Shown here one piece after another: positions 47,401 to 50,505 of a stretch of DNA of 64,000 bases. The position numbers were made by a program, and so were the translations under genes. Source of the DNA: Euleptes europaea (taxonomy: Eukaryota; Chordata; Lepidosauria; Squamata; Sphaerodactylidae). The stretch covers positions 22,197,720-22,261,719 of the forward strand of contig NC_079331.1 of NCBI RefSeq assembly GCF_029931775.1, in the 5' to 3' direction. Each line of letters begins with the position of its first letter. The stretch's first letter is position 1. The notes beneath the pieces are model-generated. The model had not been told where the DNA came from. It did not search any database and was given only the letters and a program-made list of their open reading frames with translations.

Positions 47401-49731
47401 CTCTTCCCAGGAGATAACCTATTGTATAAAGTTGCTAAATGTTGCCTGTGGGCATGCGGGATACAAAAGCAGTTGACTAAGCCAGCGTGGTGTAGTGGTT
47501 AAGAGCAGTGGTTTGGAGTGGTGGATTCTAATCTACAGAACTGGGTTTGATTCCCCACTCCTCCATGTGAGCGGCGGACAATAATCTGGTGAACTGGGTT
47601 GGTTTTCCCACTCCTCCACATGAACCCAGTAGGGTGACCTTGGGCTAGTCACAGCTCTCTTAAGAGTTTTCTCAGCCCCACCTACCTCACAGGGGATGGG
47701 GAGGCTATTGTGGGGAGGGGAAGATGATTGTAAACTAGTTTGATTCTTCCTTAAGTGGTAAAGTCAGCCTATAAAAACCAACTCTTCTTCTAAGTCTTAG
47801 CAACTCTGCCAGGGTTGATGGGGGAGGGCTTTATTCTTCTCTGTTTCCTTCTCAATTTACGTACTGTCTTGTATTTGCCAAATTATACGTGTTTATTTTT
47901 ATTATAACCATTTGATAATTTTCTGGAGCTGATCTTGTATCGAAATAAATTTTGATGATGATGTGCCCAGGTGAGGCAGCTGACGATTGTGGCAAGTAGA
48001 GCAAGCCCATATGCTTTTGGGCTAGCTCTTGCCTAGGGTGGAACACTTCGATTTAATAACTGTGGGAGTTAGGGGAGACACTTCTGGCTCTAGAGCTGGT
48101 ATCCTGTAGGTACATTCTTCTTTAGAAAAGGATGCCTAACCTGCCATTATATTACATTAGCTGTCAAGAAAACAAAGTGTTGCTTCCATCTTCAAGTACT
48201 TGAAGGGCTGTCATATAGAGGATGGTGCCGAGTTGTTTTCTGTTGTTCCAGAAGGTTGGACCAGAACCAACAGATTGAAATTAATCAAGAGTTTCCGTCT
48301 TGACATTAGGAAGAATTTTCTGACAGAGCGGTTCCTCAGTGGAACAGGCTTCCTCGGGATGTGGTCAGCTATCCTTCTCTGGAGGTTTTTAAGAAGAGGT
48401 CAGATGGCCATTTGTCAGCAATGCTGATTCTATGACCTTAGGCAGATGATGAGAGGGAGGGCATCTTGGCCATCTTCTGGGCATGGAGTAAGGGTCAATG
48501 GGGTTGTGGGGGAGAGGGGTAGTTTTGAATTTCCTGCATTGTGCAGGGGGTTGGACTAGATGACCCTGGTGGTCCCTTCCAACTCTTATGATTCTGATTC
48601 ATGCTTTTATAGCACCTTAGAGACCAAGGAGTTTTAGGGTATAAGCTTTCAAGAGTCAAAGTTCCCGGACTCATGTCTAACTATTCTACTGCAGACCAAC
48701 ACGGCTACCCTCTGAAATAATAAGTTTATATTTTACTAATTAATTGCATCTGGGGCACCAACTCCCCCTATCCCGTGACGTACAAGGAACAAATAAAGTT
48801 GGGTTTCATTTTATATCTTTCTGCGACAGGTATGGAATTAAAGGAGCCGCCTATCTGAAAAACAAGGAAGGTCTGGTCCTCTCTTGCCAAAGCGACAAGA
48901 GCTGCAGTTGGAAACCGGGGGGTCTCCAGCGTTTTCCTGACAGAATTATCTCCATTCCCACAGTTGGAGAGCCTGTTACCCTGAAACTCTTTGACCATGT
49001 GACAGTAAGTTTCAGATCTGTGTGAAATGTTATCAGTCTTTTAAGAAATGGAGGCAAAATAGCATAAGAACACAGGAAAGCCCTGCTGGATCAGACCAAG
49101 GCCCATCAAGTCCAGCAGTCTGTTCACACAGTGGCCAATCAGGTGCCTCTAGGAAGTCCACAAGCAAGACGACTGCAGCAGCATTCTCCTGTGTTCCCCA
49201 GCACCTAACATAACAGGCATGCTTCTCTGATACTGGAGAGAAGAGGTATGCATCATGACTAGTATCCATTTTAACTAGTAATGAATACTCCTCTCCTCCA
49301 TGAACATGTCCACTCTCCTCTTCAAGCCTTCCAAGTTGGCAGCCATCACATCCTGGGGCAGGGAGTTCCACAATGTAACTAAGCATCTTTCTGTCTTTTC
49401 GTCTCCCCCCCCCTCCCCCCAGGTACAAATATCCATACAGAGTTCTCGGTGCCACGCTGTTACCATCCGGCTTCAAATAACAAGCTGCAAGCCTTACAAG
49501 ATGTCAGAACTGGAGATGGCTCAGAATCACCATGTCTCTAAAACGGATTTGGTGAGGGAAGTCACAAAGACCGCAGAGGAAGCTCAGCTTGCACAGGACA
49601 AGGCCAAAGCAAAGCCAGTGGAGGAAGAATATGAACAGTACCGCCAAACAAAGGGCATCAGCCTGTATTGCTTACTGGAGGAAATCAAGGATTCGGCTTT
49701 ATTGGATGTATCTGCAGACAGCGGAGCGTGA
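5360..49731 (+). CDS. DIS3L: DIS3-like exonuclease 1 (17 coding exons)
   Basis: Catalytic subunit of the cytoplasmic RNA exosome, a processive 3'-5' exoribonuclease of the RNase II/RNB family. Seventeen exons give 3156 nt, 1051 residues plus TGA; the human protein, from memory, is 1054. Every intron is GT-AG and every phase fits. Approximate order: degenerate PIN domain (1-180), two cold-shock OB folds (about 240-430), RNB nuclease (about 465-815), S1 domain (about 840-930), charged C-terminal tail. The RNB signature [11 protein letters not shown] gives acidic residues D475, D481, D483 and D484, so the nuclease looks active. In this family the PIN domain has lost endonuclease activity. The ATG at 5360 opens [16 protein letters not shown], matching the vertebrate N terminus. 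Intron 2 is 13 kb and swollen by mobile elements. Read by eye from translated similarity to the human protein as remembered. Confidence 0.97.
5712..6545 (+). mobile_element. CR1-type LINE 3' end, split by a SINE
   Basis: The left part ends GCTTGGAAAGAAGGC near 5790 and the right part resumes GTTAAGGGGAGACATGATAG near 6012. Codes [20 protein letters not shown], then a 3' UTR ending TTCTTATGTTCTTATG. In DIS3L intron 1. Confidence 0.85.
5802..6004 (-). mobile_element. Family C SINE inside a CR1 copy
   Basis: Antisense copy from CATGAAGCTGCCTTATGCTG to GAGCCATGGCCCAGTCC; splits the CR1 at 5712-6545. Confidence 0.85.
6718..6838 (-). mobile_element. 5S-derived SINE fragment
   Basis: Antisense body and partial 5S-like head (GTCTCCCAGCCAAATACTAA). 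The tail is missing. Confidence 0.7.
6926..7120. mobile_element. hAT-type non-autonomous element
   Basis: Ends CAGTGGTTCCCAAAC and GTTTGGGAACCGCTG (one mismatch as inverted repeats). Flanked by 8-base duplications GTCTACAG (6918-6925) and GTCTGCAG (7121-7128). 195 bases, non-coding, in DIS3L intron 1. Confidence 0.88.
7129..9025. other. DIS3L: DIS3L intron 1, largely unassigned
   Basis: Apart from the family B SINE at 8297-8512 this looks like ordinary intron sequence. A 122-codon frame on the - strand at 8563-8931 has no recognisable domain. Confidence 0.4.
8297..8512 (-). mobile_element. Family B SINE
   Basis: Antisense copy, TATCCTGCCTTTCTTCCTAA to CAGTTCCTGATCCAACACTT. In DIS3L intron 1. 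Confidence 0.78.
9026..9179 (+). CDS. DIS3L: DIS3L exon 2
   Basis: Acceptor TTTCAG|AT, donor GCAG|GTAT. The split codon G|AT gives Asp44. Contains [20 protein letters not shown] and [14 protein letters not shown] of the PIN-like domain. Confidence 0.96.
9180..10301. other. DIS3L: DIS3L intron 2 start, GC-rich repeat-like
   Basis: 9470-9660 resembles an antisense LINE 3' end (TTTATTGGCATACCATCAAG). 9660-10220 is GC-rich with frames open on both strands but no domain; it looks like old LINE 5' sequence rather than a gene. Confidence 0.35.
10302..10498 (-). mobile_element. BovB (RTE) LINE 3' end
   Basis: Antisense tail GTGCCATCAAGTCGCTTCCG followed by the C-terminal coding region (on the - strand [20 protein letters not shown]). 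Confidence 0.8.
11012..11737. mobile_element. GC-rich DNA transposon (MITE-like) with TA duplication
   Basis: Near-perfect terminal inverted repeats, CCGTATATACTCG at the left and its complement at the right, continuing into TATAAGCCGA / TCGGCTTATA. Flanked by TA (11010-11011, 11738-11739). It sits inside a CR1 copy whose sequence resumes across the TA, giving the empty site. The inside is very GC-rich: a 3-copy tandem repeat of about 82 bases carrying CCGCCATTTT at 11147, 11230 and 11312, a splice-donor consensus at 11468-11475, a 38-base palindrome (11581-11618) and 12 Gs at 11701. No transposase. Superfamily not certain; TA suggests Tc1/mariner-like. Confidence 0.8.
11581..11618. repeat. 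38-bp perfect palindrome
   Basis: Two 19-base arms with no spacer, centred on AAAATGGCGG|CCGCCATTTT. Each arm carries a YY1-like core. Confidence 0.9.
12171..12476 (+). mobile_element. tRNA-derived SINE, family A
   Basis: Full-length copy from GAGAGCCAGCATGGTGTAGT to the ACCAACTCTTTTTCTCC tail. In DIS3L intron 2. Confidence 0.85.
12477..13169. other. DIS3L: DIS3L intron 2, AT-rich, nothing seen
   Basis: No repeat or gene recognised. Confidence 0.4.
13170..13490 (+). repeat. Interspersed repeat with internal near-copies
   Basis: The phrases TTGGTATTTAAAGTGCTACT (about 13311) and TTGGTCTTTAAGGTGCTACT (about 13413) are two diverged units of one repeat; a related piece is at 48600-48720 (CTGCAGACCAACACGGCTAC). 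Family not recognised. Confidence 0.5.
13495..13760 (+). mobile_element. Non-LTR LINE fragment
   Basis: A 70-codon open stretch, including [20 protein letters not shown], resembles the C-terminal region of the same LINE family. Not a host gene as far as can be seen. Confidence 0.45.
13761..14299. other. DIS3L: DIS3L intron 2, A-rich, nothing seen
   Basis: A-rich run with AACAATAAATAATAAAC text around 14120; probably a LINE tail. Confidence 0.35.
14300..14680 (+). mobile_element. CR1-type LINE 3' end
   Basis: Codes [40 protein letters not shown] and the following C terminus; the same subfamily as at 6012. Confidence 0.85.
14900..15020 (-). mobile_element. CR1 fragment
   Basis: Antisense CR1 3' piece (CATTGCTGACAGATGGCCAT to GAGGAAGCCTGTTCCACTGA). 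Confidence 0.75.
15120..15430 (+). mobile_element. CR1 3' end with octamer tail
   Basis: Sense CR1 end with GACAGGGAGCTGTTCCTGTT and GGGGGTTGGACTAGATGG, finishing in the family's ATTCTATG octamer repeats (15413-15429). Confidence 0.85.
15445..15895 (+). mobile_element. Non-LTR LINE 3' UTR
   Basis: The same 3' end as at 46440-46760 (CTGCTCTGAGCCAACCTGGC, GGGAGCAGGATATAAATTGA, AATAAA repeats). The whole-looking chromovirus starts just after it. Confidence 0.65.
15905..16343 (+). repeat. 5' LTR of the chromovirus
   Basis: Starts TGTGAGGGTC, ends CTCTCACA. TATATT at 16193-16198 lies about 26 bases before ACTTGCAACTT (16221-16231), which is the likely start of R. AATAAA at 16266-16271 is the likely poly(A) signal within R. 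Confidence 0.9.
16396..17823 (+). CDS. Chromovirus gag
   Basis: Open frame of 475 residues. The N terminus is charged and proline-rich; a long helical segment follows (about 90-125); then a capsid-like region (about 155-330) similar to sushi/PEG10-type gag. One CCHC zinc knuckle C-x2-C-x4-H-x4-C lies at C363, C366, H371, C376. Its end overlaps the start of pol in another frame. Related to Ty3/gypsy gag by motif and context. Confidence 0.9.
   Translation: MQGDEENTPTTPEAPKEPVVPEKPDPKEEGAKPKKPRDPIPDQGRDGRPRGLFNNWLDSPKGWSLSRTAAKDRRLAFPSTGLEGDPARKEALMEEERKQWQEDRQAMQEQMETMQRVMGEMAAALDALKVQPPAGNLPDGAPAAPPAPPSLPSRRDLKVTYDGSGDQLTFFMVQVDIFMREQGRTFTSEESRVQYVASLLQGEAAAWMVLQYELRSPVLRTLDEFMVALRNRFEDPTLGERAKASLMQLRQGTKSVAQYASEFQSLASRILDWSEATLVQCFREGLNPDLQHWAFMQGNPPDVEGWVRHAADIENRKQLLTLSKQRIGRDPRPRSDRGRDFRLGGSGGPSAAERRKRFETGVCLTCGGKGHFASQCPSRSGRPNPPRQAPTEPQKAAAEDQPRRRSGPPGRRSGAPSALHARPQDGVSTSTGPTGSRITSTTFDSDGSPTATTPSPSSSEEEEWEQPAKNAVGLL
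17784..21332 (+). CDS. Chromovirus pol (PR-RT-RH-IN-chromodomain)
   Basis: Open frame of 1182 residues in the -1 frame relative to gag. Order: aspartic protease DSG at 61-63; reverse transcriptase with FLDD at about 378; RNase H with QVDAS near 536; integrase HHCC zinc region (about 752-795) and catalytic core from about 823; a C-terminal chromodomain with FVRWKN and HDEW at about 1118-1160. The domain order is that of Ty3/gypsy chromoviruses. The first ATG is not necessarily used, since this family usually makes pol by frameshift from gag. Confidence 0.92.
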   Translation: MGTAGKKRRRSAVEGAPQQTAPVVVQGAPPMVSAQEDNVYVRVHLSLPKGGPSLEFPALVDSGCARTMISEDTAKKLGVRRKRLPGPLRFSQMDGSDFKRGPVTHRTAAVIMSVGEHWERLYFTIAPIVTPVVLGMNWLRGHNPSIDWVERVLSFPENPCRLHDKERVVRSPAAAVVGFPPPATVPPQLPTEYSQFADVFDVRECDELPPHRETDCAIEIVGEGKLSKGKIYPMSPSEKAVLRDYLDANLARGFIRPSKAPYSAPAFFVKKKTGDLRLCIDFRRLNAVTQSNAYPLPLIPDLLAQLKEGRIFTKLDLVEAYHRIRIKEGDESKTAFSSCFGMFEYLVMPFGLSGAPSVFMQLINEVLHDLLFRGVVVFLDDILIYSETMEEHVRLVREVLQRLREHKLYAKVSKCEFHQPSITFLGYVISHQGLEMDPAKVQAVRDWEPPTTRRQLQQFLGFANFYRNFIPNFAQVALPLTALLRTKDKGASAALPSARLQWSPQCQQAFERLKLLFSSEPVLAHPDCTKPFVVQVDASDVAMGGALLQRDEGGRLRPCAYFSKKFSQSEINWAIWEKEAAAVKHALTIWRHFLEGAELPFEVCTDHKNLEALKGARKLNAKQIRWAQFFAKFRFTLKHVPGKENALADALSRLPQYRNDFDRPVDSLFTPEQRGEVPSLAVTTRSQAQQPETPPTLKGIPEAFQQRLRDASLQEEEHHLLPTGLERTNTWWVQGGKLYVPSSLRKEVLGLVHGARLAGHFGFIKTLHLVRRQFWWPGMRSDVELYVRSCPTCATAKRRMGKPPGLLKPLENPSRPWEVIAMDFITDLPPSRGKTVLWVITDLFSKQVHFVPCTGLPSAQGLAKLFVTHVLRLHSIPRKVLSDRGVQFVAKFWRAFLKLMGVEEQGLSSAYHPQTDGQTERVNAVAECYLRCYVNFHQDDWVDLLPFAEYAYNNAPHSSTGFSPFQVIYGTEFGPFGSAPVTPDLQSTPDLQEWIQVVKSTWPWLLKNLERAKRKYKEQADKHRSPGWELKVGEQVYLSTKNLRSRRPCKKLSDRYVGPFPITRVINEVTVELELPKTLKGVHPVFHISLLKPYVAAPQFHPPPAHEIPTVVGGDTHLEISKVLDSKWKKGKLFYFVRWKNLGSAHDEWVAAPHMAAPRLIREFHLAYPDKPRPLEDPGGGP
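21344..21782 (+). repeat. 3' LTR of the chromovirus
   Basis: Same length and, by eye, same sequence as the 5' LTR. It follows a G-rich polypurine tract directly after the pol stop. Its poly(A) signal lies in sense with DIS3L. Confidence 0.9.
21838..22044 (-). mobile_element. Family C SINE
   Basis: Antisense full copy just after the chromovirus; ends 186 bases before DIS3L exon 3. Confidence 0.85.
22230..22358 (+). CDS. DIS3L: DIS3L exon 3
   Basis: Acceptor TTTCCCAG|GCAG, donor CAAG|GTAT. Codes [19 protein letters not shown] and the [13 protein letters not shown] stretch (about residues 95-137). It lies 13 kb after exon 2. Confidence 0.96.
22501..22712 (-). mobile_element. 5S-derived SINE
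   Basis: Full-length antisense copy: the BovB-like tail is at 22501-22545 and the 5S-like head at about 22610-22700. In DIS3L intron 3. Confidence 0.85.
22973..23108 (+). CDS. DIS3L: DIS3L exon 4
   Basis: Acceptor CTCCTAG|GAG, donor CAAG|GTAAC. Codes [12 protein letters not shown] through [12 protein letters not shown] (residues 138-183), the end of the PIN-like domain. Confidence 0.96.
23249..23703 (-). repeat. LTR of the second chromovirus
   Basis: Left-hand LTR, its 3' LTR in element sense, bounded TGTCAG...CTGACA and preceded on the - strand by a short purine run (GGAGAGGCGGAA). The partial partner covers roughly 27160-27283. Confidence 0.8.
23249..27283 (-). mobile_element. Second Ty3/gypsy chromovirus, broken
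   Basis: Element in DIS3L intron 4, antisense to the gene, flanked by a 5-base duplication GGTTT (23244-23248 and 27284-27288). Parts: one full LTR of 455 bases (23249-23703, TGTCAG...CTGACA), pol remains over about 23700-27120, and a partial LTR copy ending at 27283. RT (YLDD), RNase H, integrase HHCC and a chromodomain ([10 protein letters not shown]) are recognisable; gag was not found. It is a different family from the element at 15905. The shared LTR part differs by a few percent, so it is older. At least three breaks. Confidence 0.88.
27329..28340 (-). mobile_element. CR1-type LINE, 1-kb 3' portion
   Basis: Best-preserved CR1 copy. On the - strand it reads two overlapping frames, [20 protein letters not shown] upstream and [20 protein letters not shown] through LVFTKC-type C-terminal sequence, then the 3' UTR. 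A short TTTTGTTTTAACCACC unit is duplicated at its 5' edge (28350-28410). In DIS3L intron 4. Confidence 0.88.
28458..28739. mobile_element. Degraded hAT-like element
   Basis: Left end CAGGAGTCCCCAAC pairs with GTTGGGGATC near the right end. Flanks GCCTACTG and GCCTGTTG match at 6 of 8 bases. A CCAGATGTGCCCACAGGCTC unit is duplicated inside. It ends about 100 bases before exon 5. Confidence 0.6.
28843..29019 (+). CDS. DIS3L: DIS3L exon 5
   Basis: Acceptor CTACACAG|AAT, donor ACAG|GTTAC. Phase 0 at both ends, 59 codons (184-242), [16 protein letters not shown] to [12 protein letters not shown]: the linker into the first cold-shock fold. Confidence 0.96.
29281..30320 (+). mobile_element. tRNA-derived SINE, family A, split by L1
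   Basis: Left part 29281-29528; right part 30256-30320, ending CTCTTCTTCTT. Interrupted by the L1 at 29529-30255. Confidence 0.88.
29529..30255 (+). mobile_element. 5'-truncated L1 inserted into a SINE
   Basis: Open 149-residue piece of L1 ORF2 C terminus ([20 protein letters not shown], a CCHC-like motif) to 29978, then 3' UTR, AATAAA and an A tail at 30245-30254. Flanked by a 13-base duplication TAAGCCGGTTTGA (29516-29528, 30256-30268) that belongs to the host SINE. Confidence 0.9.
30737..31455 (-). repeat. Tandem trimer of family A SINE
   Basis: One full antisense SINE followed by two partial units in the same direction. The junction text CACTACAACCACCTTCTCTT recurs 230 bases later with one change, so the array looks like a tandem duplication rather than separate insertions. 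Confidence 0.8.
31479..31697 (-). mobile_element. Retroposed insert with 16-base duplication
   Basis: Flanked by TTCGGGTGGGAGGTCT at 31463-31478 and 31698-31713. AT-rich insert; on the - strand it ends TATTAATAAATGAATCTG, so it looks like a truncated LINE 3' end. Family not recognised. Confidence 0.6.
31783..31861 (+). CDS. DIS3L: DIS3L exon 6
   Basis: Acceptor ACCACAG|GGA, donor AAAG|GTGAG. Short exon coding [20 protein letters not shown] (243-268), part of the first OB fold. Just upstream lies a retroposed insert with a 16-base target duplication. Confidence 0.95.
31890..32335 (+). mobile_element. L1-like ORF2 fragment
   Basis: Text such as CTACACTGCTGGTGGACATG encodes a decayed LHCWWTC-type motif, followed by L1-like C-terminal sequence with many breaks. 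In DIS3L intron 6. Confidence 0.65.
32336..32397. repeat. Perfect 23-bp inverted repeat
   Basis: Arms 32336-32358 and 32375-32397 (TTCTGCAAAGTGGTACTATT... and its complement) with a 16-base spacer, at the junction of an L1-like fragment and a SINE fragment. Confidence 0.85.
32398..32512 (+). mobile_element. Family C SINE fragment
   Basis: Starts at the B box (CCCGGTTCAATCCCTGGC), abutting the 23-bp inverted repeat. Confidence 0.7.
32620..32848 (-). mobile_element. CR1-type 3' UTR copy
   Basis: Antisense 3' end (ACATAAGAAAGGCCCTGCTG to GACTAGTAGCCATGGAGAGC), directly abutting a second, longer copy. Confidence 0.8.
32849..33575 (-). mobile_element. CR1-type LINE 3' end
   Basis: Antisense copy with a 3' UTR and a frame reading [20 protein letters not shown] and [20 protein letters not shown]. 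In DIS3L intron 6. Confidence 0.85.
33577..33911. other. DIS3L: DIS3L intron 6 end
   Basis: Starts with a short CR1-like antisense piece (GAAGAGCCCTGCTGGATG at 33584); the rest is unassigned up to the exon 7 acceptor. Confidence 0.4.
33912..34091 (+). CDS. DIS3L: DIS3L exon 7
   Basis: Acceptor GTGCAG|ATC, donor ACAG|GTAAG. Codes [17 protein letters not shown] and [13 protein letters not shown] to SEPMPTG (269-328), first OB fold and acidic loop. Confidence 0.95.
34104..34283 (+). mobile_element. Family C SINE, diverged
   Basis: GGTGCTGTGGCAGCTGGCC to TTCAGTATAAGGCAGCC; occupies nearly all of the 208-base DIS3L intron 7. Confidence 0.75.
34300..34469 (+). CDS. DIS3L: DIS3L exon 8
   Basis: Acceptor TTGCAAAG|GTAG, donor CCAG|GTAAA. 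Codes [20 protein letters not shown] through [13 protein letters not shown] (329-385). A degraded tRNA-derived SINE fills most of the short intron before it. Confidence 0.95.
34573..34734 (+). CDS. DIS3L: DIS3L exon 9
   Basis: Acceptor TTCTGCAG|GAC, donor ACAG|GTTGG. Phase 0, 54 codons (386-439), [18 protein letters not shown] to SVSPFSEAQ: second OB fold. Confidence 0.96.
35101..35315 (+). mobile_element. Family C SINE
   Basis: GGGGCCGTGGCTCAGAGTTG to AAGGCAGCTTCATGCGTTCA. In DIS3L intron 9. Confidence 0.85.
35316..35895. other. DIS3L: DIS3L intron 9, nothing seen
   Basis: AT-rich intron sequence without a recognised repeat. Confidence 0.4.
35896..36083 (+). mobile_element. Family A SINE, 5' truncated
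   Basis: Starts within the body (CCTCCACATGAAGCCAGCTG) and ends ATAAAAACCAACTCTAATAA with a trinucleotide tail. It ends 125 bases before DIS3L exon 10. Confidence 0.8.
36211..36458 (+). CDS. DIS3L: DIS3L exon 10 (RNB catalytic exon)
   Basis: Acceptor CCCCTAG|ATG, donor GCACG|GTGAG. Residues 440-521. Holds [20 protein letters not shown] with the four metal-binding acidic residues of the RNB site, and [12 protein letters not shown]. Confidence 0.97.
36670..36960 (+). mobile_element. Non-LTR LINE C-terminal fragment
   Basis: Encodes a degraded [20 protein letters not shown]-like stretch, paralogous to 47280. In DIS3L intron 10. Confidence 0.6.
37163..37385 (+). mobile_element. Family B SINE
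   Basis: GAGGCAGCGTGGTGTAGTGA to GGTAGGATATTAAATAAATG. In DIS3L intron 10. Confidence 0.8.
37867..38056. mobile_element. hAT element resembling the MER30/Charlie family
   Basis: 190 bases with ends CAGGGGTGTCCAATC and TTTGGACAAGCCTG. Flanked by 8-base duplications GTCTAGGG (37859-37866) and GTTTAGGG (38057-38064). Inner text such as GGGCCACATTGGAAGAATTG and ACGATAGCTGATTC resembles, from memory, a primate hAT-Charlie non-autonomous family. Confidence 0.8.
38065..38983. other. DIS3L: DIS3L intron 10 end, nothing seen
   Basis: AT-rich and apparently unique. The GTGGGCTTAGAAGGGTGT text around 38600 may be an old LINE remnant. Confidence 0.4.
38984..39076 (+). CDS. DIS3L: DIS3L exon 11
   Basis: Acceptor TTCTTAG|GGC, donor ACAG|GTGAG. 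Codes [20 protein letters not shown] through LVDR (522-552), RNB core. Confidence 0.96.
39305..39480 (-). mobile_element. 5S-derived SINE, diverged
   Basis: Antisense copy with tail AAGTGTCATCAAGTCATACC and head GTCTCCCATCCAAGTACC. In DIS3L intron 11. Confidence 0.75.
39696..40229 (+). CDS. DIS3L: DIS3L exon 12
   Basis: Largest exon (534 nt, residues 553-730). Acceptor TTTTCAAG|GTATG, donor ACACA|GTAAGT. Codes [18 protein letters not shown] through [16 protein letters not shown]. The CA|A codon across the donor gives Gln where human has Arg, from memory. RNB domain. Confidence 0.97.
40524..40925 (-). mobile_element. BovB (RTE) LINE 3' end
   Basis: The - strand reads an open 113-residue C-terminal piece ([33 protein letters not shown]), typical of BovB reverse transcriptases, then the GACTTGACAGCGCTTAACAC tail. 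In DIS3L intron 12. Confidence 0.85.
41012..41222 (-). mobile_element. CR1 3' end
   Basis: Antisense CR1 piece with GGCCATCTAGTCCAACCCCC and AGTGTTTGTCCAGCCTCTGC; it ends 20 bases before DIS3L exon 13. Confidence 0.8.
41243..41397 (+). CDS. DIS3L: DIS3L exon 13
   Basis: Acceptor TGTGTAG|ATC, donor TATG|GTACT. Codes [19 protein letters not shown] and [19 protein letters not shown] (731-782), late RNB domain. Confidence 0.96.
41812..42126 (-). mobile_element. Family A SINE
   Basis: Antisense full-length copy, ATAATAATAAGAGTT tail to CCACTACACCACGCC head. In DIS3L intron 13. Confidence 0.85.
42230..42408 (+). CDS. DIS3L: DIS3L exon 14
   Basis: Acceptor CCTCAG|GTC, donor AACAGG|GTAAGG. Contains [20 protein letters not shown], the conserved [12 protein letters not shown]-binding motif of RNB enzymes (783-842). 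Confidence 0.97.
42490..43165 (+). mobile_element. CR1 LINE 3' portion
   Basis: Reads [40 protein letters not shown] and [15 protein letters not shown], then a frame change, 3' UTR and TCTATGAGTCTA tail. In DIS3L intron 14. Confidence 0.88.
43166..43544. other. DIS3L: DIS3L intron 14, nothing seen
   Basis: Between the CR1 and BovB copies; no feature recognised. Confidence 0.4.
43545..43985 (-). mobile_element. BovB (RTE) LINE 3' end
   Basis: Same region as the copy at 40524, extended 5' (GCTTTCACACCCATACAC encodes VYGCES on the - strand). A (GT)n run abuts its tail at 43553-43569. It ends about 100 bases before DIS3L exon 15. Confidence 0.85.
44088..44233 (+). CDS. DIS3L: DIS3L exon 15
   Basis: Acceptor CGTACAG|GCT, donor CCAG|GTAAT. 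Codes [20 protein letters not shown] through [10 protein letters not shown] (843-890), the start of the S1 fold. A BovB copy ends about 100 bases before the acceptor. Confidence 0.95.
44250..44930 (+). mobile_element. Non-LTR reverse transcriptase fragment (5' half)
   Basis: Reads [33 protein letters not shown] and [20 protein letters not shown], reverse-transcriptase blocks of a non-LTR element, with stops and frame changes. The clade is unclear (R4- or CR1-like). In DIS3L intron 15. Confidence 0.75.
44931..45490. other. DIS3L: DIS3L intron 15, GC-rich unassigned insert
   Basis: Lies between two halves of a LINE copy, so it is probably another insert beside the SINE. Short frames only. Confidence 0.35.
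45491..45793 (-). mobile_element. Family A SINE inside a LINE copy
   Basis: Antisense copy that separates the two halves of the non-LTR element at 44250 and 45795. Confidence 0.85.
45795..46760 (+). mobile_element. Non-LTR reverse transcriptase fragment (3' half and tail)
   Basis: Continues the copy at 44250: [20 protein letters not shown] and [14 protein letters not shown] (TDD in place of the usual ADD), then [14 protein letters not shown]. The 3' UTR ends with CTCGGCTGGGGAGAGCAGGG and AATA repeats. Confidence 0.8.
46780..46905 (-). mobile_element. Opposed tail of the same LINE family
   Basis: TTATTTTTATTTAATTAATT then ACCCCGCTCTCCCCAGCTGT: the 3' tail of the same family, inverted, facing the copy that ends at 46760. 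Confidence 0.65.
47030..47420 (+). mobile_element. Non-LTR LINE C-terminal fragment
   Basis: Reads [20 protein letters not shown] and, in another frame, [16 protein letters not shown], the C-terminal zinc-type region of the family seen at 44250. Confidence 0.65.
47480..47793 (+). mobile_element. Family A SINE
   Basis: Full-length copy, GCCAGCGTGGTGTAGTGG to AACCAACTCTTCTTC. In DIS3L intron 15. Confidence 0.85.
47796..48182. other. DIS3L: DIS3L intron 15, nothing seen
   Basis: Unassigned; AAATAAATTTTGATGATG near 47943 suggests a LINE tail. Confidence 0.35.
48183..48600 (+). mobile_element. CR1 3' end
   Basis: Reads [20 protein letters not shown] then the 3' UTR (GTTGGACTAGATGACCCTGG). In DIS3L intron 15. 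Confidence 0.85.
48830..49004 (+). CDS. DIS3L: DIS3L exon 16
   Basis: Acceptor GCGACAG|GTAT, donor GACA|GTAAGT. Codes [19 protein letters not shown] through KLFDHVT (891-949), S1 domain. Confidence 0.95.
49062..49378 (-). mobile_element. CR1-type 3' end
   Basis: Antisense copy ending about 45 bases before the acceptor of DIS3L exon 17. Confidence 0.82.
49423..49731 (+). CDS. DIS3L: DIS3L exon 17 and stop
   Basis: Acceptor is a long C tract then AG|GTA. Codes [20 protein letters not shown] through [18 protein letters not shown] and ends SADSGA followed by TGA. The glutamate- and lysine-rich tail matches the vertebrate C terminus. Confidence 0.96.
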   Translation, partial: VQISIQSSRCHAVTIRLQITSCKPYKMSELEMAQNHHVSKTDLVREVTKTAEEAQLAQDKAKAKPVEEEYEQYRQTKGISLYCLLEEIKDSALLDVSADSGA

Positions 49732-50450
49732 AATCGCCACCCACTGTTGTTTTATAGGACTCTTCCACTGTTTTTTTGGATTAGAAATAACAGTGTGCGG
49801 ATATTTTCTTTAAAACGTTTTAGTGGGCTGTGCTCAATTAGTCACTGTACATATCATTCATTGTATCTACTGATAAGGACATTTTAAGATCTTGTTTTTA
49901 AACTCGCTTGTAGCAGTTAATGTAATCTAGAAATTGACTACAGGGACTGTGAAAATTTTACAGTAACTCAGGGAACCTGTTTCAAACACCAATGGTGGTG
50001 TCGTTCCATTAGCTTGAAAAATTTGCTGTCTGTCACACCAAAATTTTTATATCTGCGTCTGTTTTCCCGAACAGTTAAAAATGAATTACATCAACTTCCT
50101 TTGGATAGAAAGTTGAGTATTCAAAGTGCTTTCAGTCTCCTTGACAAACTGGTTTGTTTGCAGGCATTAAATGGACTGTAAAATTATACAAAACACCTGG
50201 CAAGCTTTTAGAAATCGCTTTAAAGTAAAAAGATAGAATGAAGTTTGGACCTTTTTTCAGAATCTGAGTTCTGCCAGTACGGCTGAAAGAGGGGGGCATA
50301 AGGAATAATATATTTGGATCAACTGTTTTCACTTGTGAAACAGAATGTTTCCTTATGCTGAATGCTACATTGCAAAATACCTCATGCAGTTGAGTCATCC
50401 TTCTCTGCTAGGGAGGGAGCTCAAGTCGTTGTGTGACAATAGGGGTAAAA
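49732..50450 (+). other. DIS3L: DIS3L 3' UTR (end uncertain)
   Basis: Non-coding sequence after the stop, free of recognised repeats to about 50505, as expected for a 3' UTR. The only close poly(A) signal I find is ATTAAA at 50166-50171, without a clear GU-rich element after it. The true end is unknown. Confidence 0.4.
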
Positions 50451-50505
50451 GTTCTGGGACAGTGGGAATGTGTAGGTAAAATGCAAGTGGATGCTTAGCA
50501 ACCAT